From assembly GCA_910584245.1 (NCBI GenBank), contig CAJTZF010000003.1, positions 148,306 through 212,305 of the forward strand: 64,000 bases of DNA, written 5' to 3'. The notes under the pieces are model-generated. The model saw only the letters and a list, made by a program, of their open reading frames with translations. It ran no database searches and had not been told where the DNA came from. The position numbers and the translations under genes were made by a program. This document shows, piece by piece, positions 33,887 through 41,096 of this stretch (its first letter is position 1; each line of letters opens with the position of its first letter). The stretch comes from an uncultured Eubacterium sp. (GTDB lineage: Bacteria; Bacillota; Clostridia; Lachnospirales; Lachnospiraceae).

Positions 33887-35188
33887 TTACACGTCCTTTC
33901 TCAAATCTTTTATCCTTTTTGCTTTTCCCTCAAACCGCTGCAGCGTATTGGGGGACTCCAGACGGATTTTTGCATCCAGTCCCAGCACGATCCGCAGTCT
34001 GTGTTTGATCTTCTTTTCCAGCTCCTCGAGCTCTTTATAGACATCTACCGGTCTCACCAGCTCGACGCGGATCTCAAGTATATCGGAATGATTTTTTCTT
34101 GTCACAATGATTTCATAATGCGGGCCGATTTCATCAATTCCCAGAAGCACTTCCTCAATCTGGCTTGGGAATACATTGACACCGCGAATTTTCAGCATAT
34201 CGTCTGTTCTTCCGTCAAGATTTTCCATACGGACGGTTGTCCTCCCACATTTACAAGGCTCATAGATCAACCTTGTCACATCCTTTGTGCGGTAACGGAT
34301 GAGCGGCAACGCTTCTTTATAAATGCAAGTGATAACCAGCTCTCCTTTTTCGCCCGGCGGCAGCACCTCACCCGTCTTCGGATCAATAATTTCAGGAATA
34401 AAGAAATCCTCATTAATATGCATACCGCATAAATATTCACATTCACCAGACACACCGGGTCCCATCAACTCACTCATTCCATAGTTAGACGTGACCAGCA
34501 TATCCTCTCCCCACATCTTGTGCATTTCTGTGCGCATAGCCTCTGTCAGAAGCTCACTCCCGACCAAACCAATCCTGACATTCAGATCTGTTTTAGGGTC
34601 TACCCCGATCTGCTGCGCCACCTCTCCGATGCGCAGCGCATACGAAGGCGTCGCAACGAGCAGTGTCGTCCCGAAATCTTTCATAAACATAATCTGCTTT
34701 TCCGTATTGCCGGTGGACGATGGGACGATCGCTGCCCCAATATTCTCAAGCCCGAAATGCAGTCCAAGTGCCCCAGTAAACATACCGTACCCAAAACATA
34801 TCTGTGCGACATCTTTCTTTGTTGCCCCGCCCAGGGCGGCGATGCGGGACACACACTCCGTCCACATGTCCAAATCCTTTTTCGTATAGCCTACCACCGT
34901 CGGTTTTCCCGTCGTCCCACTGGACGCATGGATCCTCACCAATTCATCCTTTGGCACTGCAAAAAGGCCAAACGGATAGTTATCCCTCATATCCTGCTTC
35001 GTGACAAACGGCAGCTTACTGAGATCCTTCAAGGATTTGATATCCTCCGGCTTCACCCCTGCTTCCACCATTTTCCGGCGGTATGGCTCAACCTTCTCAT
35101 ATACCCGTTTCACCGTCTCCTGAAGCCGTTTCAGCTGAAGCGCCTCGATCTCACCCCGTGACATTGTCTCTTCTTTTGCCCAGATCAT
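33887..35188 (-). CDS. Phenylacetate-CoA ligase family protein (proximal copy)
   Basis: A 433-residue AMP-forming ligase paralogous to the 30173-31471 gene. Motifs are [43 protein letters not shown] and [16 protein letters not shown]. It is the first gene of the iorAB operon. The start is the ATG at 35188; the longer frame would begin inside the -35 box of the promoter. Two ligases around one IorAB may divide aromatic acids by ring type, or work in opposite directions; the sequence does not decide. Confidence 0.9.
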   Translation of the reverse strand: MIWAKEETMSRGEIEALQLKRLQETVKRVYEKVEPYRRKMVEAGVKPEDIKSLKDLSKLPFVTKQDMRDNYPFGLFAVPKDELVRIHASSGTTGKPTVVGYTKKDLDMWTECVSRIAALGGATKKDVAQICFGYGMFTGALGLHFGLENIGAAIVPSSTGNTEKQIMFMKDFGTTLLVATPSYALRIGEVAQQIGVDPKTDLNVRIGLVGSELLTEAMRTEMHKMWGEDMLVTSNYGMSELMGPGVSGECEYLCGMHINEDFFIPEIIDPKTGEVLPPGEKGELVITCIYKEALPLIRYRTKDVTRLIYEPCKCGRTTVRMENLDGRTDDMLKIRGVNVFPSQIEEVLLGIDEIGPHYEIIVTRKNHSDILEIRVELVRPVDVYKELEELEKKIKHRLRIVLGLDAKIRLESPNTLQRFEGKAKRIKDLRKDV

Positions 35189-35222
35189 ACTAACTCTTAC
35201 CTTTCTGTTCTCAATTTCTCCT

Positions 35223-35251
35223 ATTATAACACAGTTGCGCCCGCCTTTCAA
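35223..35251 (-). promoter_or_regulatory. Promoter of the ligase-iorAB operon
   Basis: TTGAAA, 17-nt spacer, TATAAT on the minus strand. The start near 35216 gives a short leader of about 28 nt before the proximal ligase gene. Confidence 0.8.
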
Positions 35252-35480
35252 CTGATTGTAAAAATTGCTTCATATTCAAATCTCATCATTATTTCGCACG
35301 TTGGATTCTGTACAAAAAGCAGCAGTCCTTTTACCCTGTTTTTCAACTACTATATTCCTGCCGCATACTATGTGCCTGCCTTTCTTAAACTTTGCACTGA
35401 AAAAAATGTAAATTAAAGAAAGTATAACCCCATGTAGTTGCAGAAACGGAAAAATTGGGGTATCATATGGATGTGGAGAC

Positions 35481-35508
35481 TTGGCCTGTACCTGTATACC
35501 TGTAAAAT
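35481..35508 (+). promoter_or_regulatory. Possible promoter of the GNAT gene
   Basis: TTGGCC, 16-nt spacer, TAAAAT, about 50 nt before the GNAT start. An alternative pair (TTGCAG, 17 nt, TATCAT) lies slightly upstream. Confidence 0.4.
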
Positions 35509-35561
35509 AAAAGACGAAAGTATTATTAAAACATAAATGTTTTTGGAGGATACCGTTCTAT

Positions 35562-35975
35562 ATGAATTATAAAGAAAATGTTTTGTGTTATGAGGATTAT
35601 TATAGGCTTAGAGAAAGTGTTGAGTGGTTAAATTTTTCAAGAGTACAAACAGAAAAATTACTCAATAATAGTTTGTACACGGTCGTTGCGGAGAAAGATA
35701 AACAAGTAGTTGGAATGGGGAGATTAATTGGCGATGGAATGTATTATGTAATAGTCGATATTGTAGTACAACCTGCTTATCAGAAAAGAGGAATTGGCAG
35801 TAAAATAATAGATATAATAATTGCGTATGTCGATAAAGAAACACCAATCGGAGGGCGTTCCAGTATACAATTAATTGCAGAAAAGGGAAAAGAACGATTT
35901 TATGAGAAAAGAGGATTTAAAACAATTCCCCACGAATTTTGCGGTTCCGGTATGAGGAAAGTTATTCGTAAGTAG
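35562..35975 (+). CDS. GNAT-family N-acetyltransferase
   Basis: A 137-residue acetyltransferase. The acetyl-CoA-binding motif A is IVVQPAYQKRGIGSKIIDII near residues 65-85, and YEKRGFKTIP is motif B. GGAGGA is 11 nt before the ATG. It is visibly more AT-rich than its neighbours and is alone on the plus strand between two minus-strand operons, so it may be a recent arrival, although no mobile element flanks it. The acetylated substrate is unknown. Confidence 0.88.
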   Translation: MNYKENVLCYEDYYRLRESVEWLNFSRVQTEKLLNNSLYTVVAEKDKQVVGMGRLIGDGMYYVIVDIVVQPAYQKRGIGSKIIDIIIAYVDKETPIGGRSSIQLIAEKGKERFYEKRGFKTIPHEFCGSGMRKVIRK

Positions 35976-36051
35976 CATTAAATTTCGAAAGTGGCATGCC
36001 TGTCAACGTGGAACAGAAAAAGAGACTTGGGGGACCAATGGATATTTTATA

Positions 36052-36085
36052 GGCCGCATTTGCTATTCTTACAGCAAATGCGGCC
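36052..36085. terminator. Strong hairpin between GNAT gene and surface-polymer operon
   Basis: A perfect 13-bp stem (GGCCGCATTTGCT and complement) with an 8-nt loop lies between convergent genes. The minus-strand side is followed by TATAAAATAT, a weak U-rich run. Probably the terminator of the long surface operon, possibly bidirectional. Confidence 0.6.
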
Positions 36086-36107
36086 ACACTCACCCGGTCA
36101 GGCATAT

Positions 36108-38168
36108 TTAATTCGAAACAAACTTATCCAGGTCTACCCGTTCAAACACTTCCAGCGCCCCGCCCCGTGTCGCATTGTAAATCGTCACGCCGCGCTTCAT
36201 GGCATGTTCTTTCAAAAGTGTATAGGCGTTCAACGATCCGTCGAGGAAATATTTCTCGTAGTCATCTCCTTCTATACCGAGTCTGCGCATGCGGTCAAGA
36301 ATCTTTTTAGCGTCGCGCTGCTTCAGCCGTTCATCCGTATATCCCTCGACAAAGTGGGTATTTCCGCTAAACGTCGAAGTACAGTCGCACCCGATCAGAT
36401 AAATCTCAGAAAATCCCATATAAACAGCCATCTCGATCATAAGAGACATAACGGTGGAACCGGACGGGATATAGTACGCAAGCGGCGAGCGCTTAACCTT
36501 ATACTGCTTCCGGGCAATATTGTACAGGATCACCGGATTCCTCGGTTTATCACGGAAAATGTTATACGTCGTTATATTGGTAAATAGCGGAATATCCCGA
36601 ATCGCCTGATTGATCTCCGCACTTTGGAACTTTGCACAGATTCGGTCAATGAGGAAATAGTAATCCGGTCTCCACGATGTCTGTCCAAACACTTTCGTCA
36701 CCAGATTGCACCCAAAAGTGATTTCCCCTTTTTCCTGAAGCTTCTCCAGGTCAGAAATGCGCAGGCTCGGTCCATTTCCCACAAGAAAGCATCTCTCACC
36801 TTTATGCTTATTTTTGTAGGAATACAAAAGTTTGCTGTTTCGCGTGCGGCACAGTCCCATGCACCGAAGCATACCGCAAAACGCAATATAACCATCCCGT
36901 ATGCCCTTCCGTATAACGTTTTTTGTGTGGATGACCCATTTATAAAACCGAAAAGCACGACCTAACTCCGTCTTTATCGTCGCTTCCACGACACGCTTCG
37001 CCGCGTGGGCGTCATCGAGATAATTAAATTTTTCTGAAAACGCCTTATATTTTTCATCGTAGGCGAAATTCGCAAACTGGTCCTGAACGGCCTTTACTAA
37101 ATCGTTCTGCGTCTTTACAATCGGTCCCGGCAGCTCGTTTATGTCAAAATAGAAATCCCGGATCTCTCCCTGGTACTCATCCAGATCATACATATAAAAT
37201 ACCATCGGCCTCTTCAAATCAGCATAATCAAACATAGTAGAAGAATAATCTGTAATCATCAGGTCGCTAATAATGTACAAGTCATTGACATCGTCTACCG
37301 CGGTCACATCAATGACGCCGGGCACATCGTGAGCTACGTCTTTAAAACCAATTTGATGGTGGGCACGGAATAAAAGTACATATTCCTCCCCGAGCTCCTT
37401 CATCAGAGTTCCAAAATCCAGCTCCGTACTGTACTGGAACCCCTCACCCTTTTTAAATTGGTTATCGCGCCAGGTCGGAGTATAAAGAATAACCTTTTTA
37501 TGCGCCGGCACGCCAATCTCTTCTTTGATACGGCTGACGTCCTCTTCGGTAAATTTGAAAAGGGCATCATTCCGCGGATAACCTGTCTCCAGTATAATAT
37601 CTTCTTTGTGGCATTTATCCAGACGGAACGAAGATATCATTTTTTCAGTATAAAATCTGGAAGGCGAGATCAAATAGTCCATTTTCCTTCCCTTGATATA
37701 ATACTTTTTGTGCATCTCCGCCAGGGACTGCCTCGGATCTACCTCATATTGTATGTCATTTCCAAGCTTTTTCAGCGGCGTTCCATGCCACGTCTCCACA
37801 TATACCTGGTGCGGGCGGGGAATGAGATAATTGGGCAGCGCCACATTATTAAACCAGTATTTCGCCTTCGCATACAAAATAAAGGCAGAGCGGGAGTCCT
37901 TCTTCACCACTCTTGTATGCCGCCTCACTTTCAGGTCCACATGCTCCTCTACCTCGTTGACAATCCAGACAAAGCGGAAATCCCGGTAGCGCTCATCCTC
38001 CATAAGCTCTTCATAAACCGCCCGCAGATTCCCGCCGCACCGCTTTCCGCTAAAAGCCTCAAAAACGATTAAATGCTCGTTTAATATCGGGTGCGTGAGA
38101 CAGCAAAACCAAAATTTCAGCCGTTTTTTCAAAAACCGTTTATTCTTATTTGAAAGTAAGCCACTCAT
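36108..38168 (-). CDS. CDP-polyol phosphotransferase fused to MptE-like (DUF115) domain
   Basis: A 686-residue two-domain protein. Residues about 25-395 are a TagB/TagF-type glycerol- or ribitol-phosphotransferase, with VETWHGTPLKKLGND and MITDYSSTMFDYADLKRPMV. Residues about 430-680 resemble the 6-hydroxymethylpterin pyrophosphokinase MptE-like/DUF115 domain, with CFLVGNGPSLRISDL and YLIGCDCTSTFSG. The start ATG at 38168 has GGAGG upstream. It is the last gene of the surface operon, directly after tarJ and tarI, so ribitol phosphate is the likely unit transferred (inference). DUF115 domains are linked to sugar transfer on surface structures in other bacteria. Confidence 0.85.
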   Translation of the reverse strand: MSGLLSNKNKRFLKKRLKFWFCCLTHPILNEHLIVFEAFSGKRCGGNLRAVYEELMEDERYRDFRFVWIVNEVEEHVDLKVRRHTRVVKKDSRSAFILYAKAKYWFNNVALPNYLIPRPHQVYVETWHGTPLKKLGNDIQYEVDPRQSLAEMHKKYYIKGRKMDYLISPSRFYTEKMISSFRLDKCHKEDIILETGYPRNDALFKFTEEDVSRIKEEIGVPAHKKVILYTPTWRDNQFKKGEGFQYSTELDFGTLMKELGEEYVLLFRAHHQIGFKDVAHDVPGVIDVTAVDDVNDLYIISDLMITDYSSTMFDYADLKRPMVFYMYDLDEYQGEIRDFYFDINELPGPIVKTQNDLVKAVQDQFANFAYDEKYKAFSEKFNYLDDAHAAKRVVEATIKTELGRAFRFYKWVIHTKNVIRKGIRDGYIAFCGMLRCMGLCRTRNSKLLYSYKNKHKGERCFLVGNGPSLRISDLEKLQEKGEITFGCNLVTKVFGQTSWRPDYYFLIDRICAKFQSAEINQAIRDIPLFTNITTYNIFRDKPRNPVILYNIARKQYKVKRSPLAYYIPSGSTVMSLMIEMAVYMGFSEIYLIGCDCTSTFSGNTHFVEGYTDERLKQRDAKKILDRMRRLGIEGDDYEKYFLDGSLNAYTLLKEHAMKRGVTIYNATRGGALEVFERVDLDKFVSN

Positions 38169-38192
38169 AATAACCTCCATTCCGAACCACTG

Positions 38193-39218
38193 TTAATTCC
38201 AGATCAAGATCGTTTTTCCAAATTCCTTGTGTATATCTGTTTCAAATGCCAGCTTCATATCGTCAATCGTCCGGATCTCAAATTCCGCGCCGACGATATT
38301 TTTCAAGTAATCCAGTATATCTGGATTCGTCTGGTAGAGCTCGATTGTCTTTAGAAAGTCATCTCTTCCGCTCCTGCTGCTGCCAAACATCCGAAGCCCT
38401 TTCTCCAACATCATACGCGTATTGATGGCCACCGGGTTTTCCGACACACCCAAAATCGAAATCGTTCCTTCCGGATTGATGCGGTCAATAATCTGGTTAA
38501 TCGCCTTGGGAGCTCCCTCCCCTCCCACGCACTCGAAGGCATGATCAAACTGGATACGTTCCGGTATGTCCGCCACAAGAAAGGTGTCATCAGCAAACGT
38601 AAAATCGGAGAGCTTGTCCCGGTTTGTTCCGAAAATATACAATGTTACTTCCGGGAACATCGTGTGAAAAAATACTGCCGTTATATAGCCGAGGTTTCCA
38701 TCGCCCCATATGCCTACCGCCCTTCTCTGCTCATGCGCAAAAACATCAAATCTGCGCAGGGCGTGTACACTGACCGAAACAATTTCCGTAAAGGCGGCAA
38801 CACACGGATCAATCCCGTCCGGCAGCCGCACGATCCGGTCCCGCCGGATATCGACGACATCCTGCATAAAGCCGTCAAAACCGCTCGCACGGAATTTTGA
38901 GTCGGGACGGTAATTTTCCGCAATCACTTCATCGGGAACCTCCGACGGCGTATTCGGGATCATAACGACCCGCTCGCCGGGTTCAAATTCTCCCTCCGGA
39001 TCAAATACAACCTGTCCAATTCCCTCATGGATAAGCGCCATCGGAAGCTTCTTCCTCAAAATGTCATCCGCGCGTTTCCCCTGATAGTACCGCTGGTCGG
39101 CGTTACAAATCGATAAGTGGGTCGGGCGGACGATTACATGTTTGCCTCGCAGGTCTATATTGGTAAATTCAACTTCAAACCGTCTCGGCGCAACAAGACG
39201 ATACACCGCATTCAGCAT
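38193..39218 (-). CDS. tarJ: Ribulose-5-phosphate reductase (TarJ-type)
   Basis: A 341-residue zinc alcohol-dehydrogenase-like enzyme that reduces ribulose 5-phosphate to ribitol 5-phosphate with NADPH. N-terminal YRLVAPRRFEVEFTNIDLRG and LSICNADQRYYQGKR match TarJ. Further motifs are ALIHEGIGQVVFDPEGEF and SGFDGFMQDVV, also TarJ-like. It is 15 nt after tarI. The pair makes CDP-ribitol for teichoic-acid-like polymers. Confidence 0.92.
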   Translation of the reverse strand: MLNAVYRLVAPRRFEVEFTNIDLRGKHVIVRPTHLSICNADQRYYQGKRADDILRKKLPMALIHEGIGQVVFDPEGEFEPGERVVMIPNTPSEVPDEVIAENYRPDSKFRASGFDGFMQDVVDIRRDRIVRLPDGIDPCVAAFTEIVSVSVHALRRFDVFAHEQRRAVGIWGDGNLGYITAVFFHTMFPEVTLYIFGTNRDKLSDFTFADDTFLVADIPERIQFDHAFECVGGEGAPKAINQIIDRINPEGTISILGVSENPVAINTRMMLEKGLRMFGSSRSGRDDFLKTIELYQTNPDILDYLKNIVGAEFEIRTIDDMKLAFETDIHKEFGKTILIWN

Positions 39219-39233
39219 AAACTTCCTCCATTT

Positions 39234-39941
39234 CTAACATTTCTCCCCAAGTAAAGCCTCTGCCACACGCAAATCATACGGATACGTAATTTTTATATTA
39301 AACACTTCCCCGTTTACAATCGGAACTTTTTCACCCTTCATAACAAAAATCTTAGCCGCATCCGTGAGCACAGCCTTTTCTTCCTCACTCAGCGCATAGT
39401 ACAGATTTTTCAATTTCAATGCCTTAAACGTCTGCGGCGTCTGTCCCTGGTACATCCTGCGCCGCTCGGGAATATCGCTGATTACCACATTGTCATCACT
39501 GCACACGATCGTATCCGTAGCGGCGACCGCCGTATCACACGCACCGTACTCCTTCGCATAGCGGATATTTTCCTCCAGAATCCGCTGTGTTACAAACGGA
39601 CGTACGGAATCATGGGTGACGATAATCGTCTCTTCGTCTAACTTTCCCTCCGATTCGATGTACCGGATCGCATTCATAATCGTCTCATTGCGGGTCTCTC
39701 CCCCCGCAAGCACGATTACCCGCCCGGTATCCCGGATATATTTTTTAACTAAATTTTTTGTATGTGTCATCCACTCCGCCGGACAAAGTACTAATACCTT
39801 TTCGAAATCACTCTGCATATAAAATTTTTCCAACGTGTGAATCAAGATCGGTTTTCCGCCAACCAATAAATACTGTTTTGGCTTTCCCACATTTCCCATG
39901 CGGCTCCCGACACCGCCCGCCAATACTACACCGTAAATCAT
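39234..39941 (-). CDS. tarI: Ribitol-5-phosphate cytidylyltransferase (TarI-type)
   Basis: A 235-residue IspD-fold cytidylyltransferase forming CDP-ribitol from CTP and ribitol 5-phosphate. The nucleotide motif is VVLAGGVGSRMG with GKPKQYLLV after it. HDSVRPFV and RRMYQGQTPQTFK are conserved. It could be mistaken for IspD, but the adjacent tarJ and the surface-polymer context favour TarI. The ATG at 39941 has GGAAG upstream. Confidence 0.9.
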   Translation of the reverse strand: MIYGVVLAGGVGSRMGNVGKPKQYLLVGGKPILIHTLEKFYMQSDFEKVLVLCPAEWMTHTKNLVKKYIRDTGRVIVLAGGETRNETIMNAIRYIESEGKLDEETIIVTHDSVRPFVTQRILEENIRYAKEYGACDTAVAATDTIVCSDDNVVISDIPERRRMYQGQTPQTFKALKLKNLYYALSEEEKAVLTDAAKIFVMKGEKVPIVNGEVFNIKITYPYDLRVAEALLGEKC

Positions 39942-39963
39942 AACTTCCTCCATTCCAATTCAC

Positions 39964-41076
39964 TTAAATGTCTCTCTTAAAACATACATACATTCTAATG
40001 CTTTTGATCGGAAATGTAAAGAAAAGCTTTGCCAGCATCCTCTTGCCAAACGGCTGCACGGACAATTCATTCTTTTCCGCCCGCATCACAAATCCGTCGC
40101 TGAGAACGATATTTTCCCGCTTGTTCGTCCCCGCCTGGAGACAATCGGCAAACTTCATCCGTATTCTGCCGCGGTACCTTTTCTTATATCCATACATAAA
40201 ACGCAGCCCCGCCGGCCTGGTTCGGGTTTTGAGCGCCGCCGTAAACCGTTTCCGCGTCTGCATACGCTCTCCGAGAAAAAACCATTCTTCCCCTTCCTCC
40301 CACTCCAGCTCATGTTTCTTATTTTTATGATCCATAAAAAAGTAATGTATCCCGCGATGCCCGAATGGGAGCACAGCCGTTCCGCCGATACGGACAACCC
40401 CCTCCTTATATTCAAAACGGTCAATCACAAACGGATTCCCTTTCAGGGATGCAACAGTCAGGTTCTCAAACTTGAGCCTTCCTTCCCGGTACAACAATCT
40501 GTCGCGTATATCCATGCTATACTTAAAGGACAACAGGCGCACGCGCACATCCTCTGGAACACCCTCACAAATAATATTGTCATCCAGCTGTTTCACAAGC
40601 TCCAAATACAGCGCGGCATCCCCTGGCATCTCCGAAAGAAGCCGCAAAACAAGATCCTGTAAGAGAAGCTTCTGAAAAAAAGGAAGAAGCTCCCCATATT
40701 TAAGGCGGACCCTTTCTATCATATCCCGGTAACGTCCGGCGTCTATATACGGCTCTGCCGGCACATTTGCCCGCAGTCCCCCAAAACCGGCGTCCCTGTG
40801 CGAAAAAACGTAAAACTGTTCCTTTTGTAAAAACAATTCCCAAATAGCTGGAAAATCATACTCCGACAAGGGTTCCCACCGCTGCCCGCCGCCTGGCTCC
40901 CTCACGAAAATGCTAGAAGGATCCGCCGTGGCAAACGTATCGTGTTCCTCCACCGAGGCCACTCCACCTCTGTGCTCCGGCGCGCCGCCGCACCGCACAG
41001 CGAGTGAAACTGCCGGATCTACCTGCCGGAAAGACGCTTTCCTCCCCGGCTTTTCCCACGTGTTTCCCCCTATCAA
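39964..41076 (-). CDS. Orphan linker-domain protein related to its upstream neighbour
   Basis: A 370-residue protein of no named family. Residues about 100-350 resemble the middle section (about 210-460) of the 872-aa protein encoded upstream; DIRDRLLYREGRLKFENL is close to DIRDRLTYRRGNVYFRNI. Neither the GT2 part nor the polyol-phosphotransferase part is present. The start is a TTG at 41074-41076, 20 nt after the upstream stop, with GGGGGA before it; the first 80 or so residues are low in similarity. It may be a degraded duplicate, or a free accessory subunit. Confidence 0.6.
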   Translation of the reverse strand: MIGGNTWEKPGRKASFRQVDPAVSLAVRCGGAPEHRGGVASVEEHDTFATADPSSIFVREPGGGQRWEPLSEYDFPAIWELFLQKEQFYVFSHRDAGFGGLRANVPAEPYIDAGRYRDMIERVRLKYGELLPFFQKLLLQDLVLRLLSEMPGDAALYLELVKQLDDNIICEGVPEDVRVRLLSFKYSMDIRDRLLYREGRLKFENLTVASLKGNPFVIDRFEYKEGVVRIGGTAVLPFGHRGIHYFFMDHKNKKHELEWEEGEEWFFLGERMQTRKRFTAALKTRTRPAGLRFMYGYKKRYRGRIRMKFADCLQAGTNKRENIVLSDGFVMRAEKNELSVQPFGKRMLAKLFFTFPIKSIRMYVCFKRDI

Positions 41077-41096
41077 TCCTACGTCCCCCTTCCTGG

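Larger units (their letters stand above)
35189..35561. other. Intergenic region between divergent ior operon and GNAT gene
   Basis: This 373-nt AT-rich stretch holds the ior operon promoter at its left end and a weaker plus-strand promoter near its right end. I see no open frame, riboswitch-like structure or transposon end in the middle. Confidence 0.6.

Noticed and set aside
30173..35188. Aerobic phenylacetate degradation
   Set aside because: No ring epoxidase or other paa genes; the ferredoxin-dependent IorAB points to anaerobic metabolism.
35189..35251. Longer N-terminus for the proximal ligase (start at 35251)
   Set aside because: That codon is part of the -35 box and the -10 box would be translated; the ATG at 35188 fits homologues.
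35252..36107. A mobile element carrying the GNAT gene
   Set aside because: No transposase, terminal repeats or target duplication seen; only local AT-richness.
39234..39941. IspD (isoprenoid pathway cytidylyltransferase)
   Set aside because: The adjacent TarJ-type reductase and phosphopolyol transferases make TarI the better reading.
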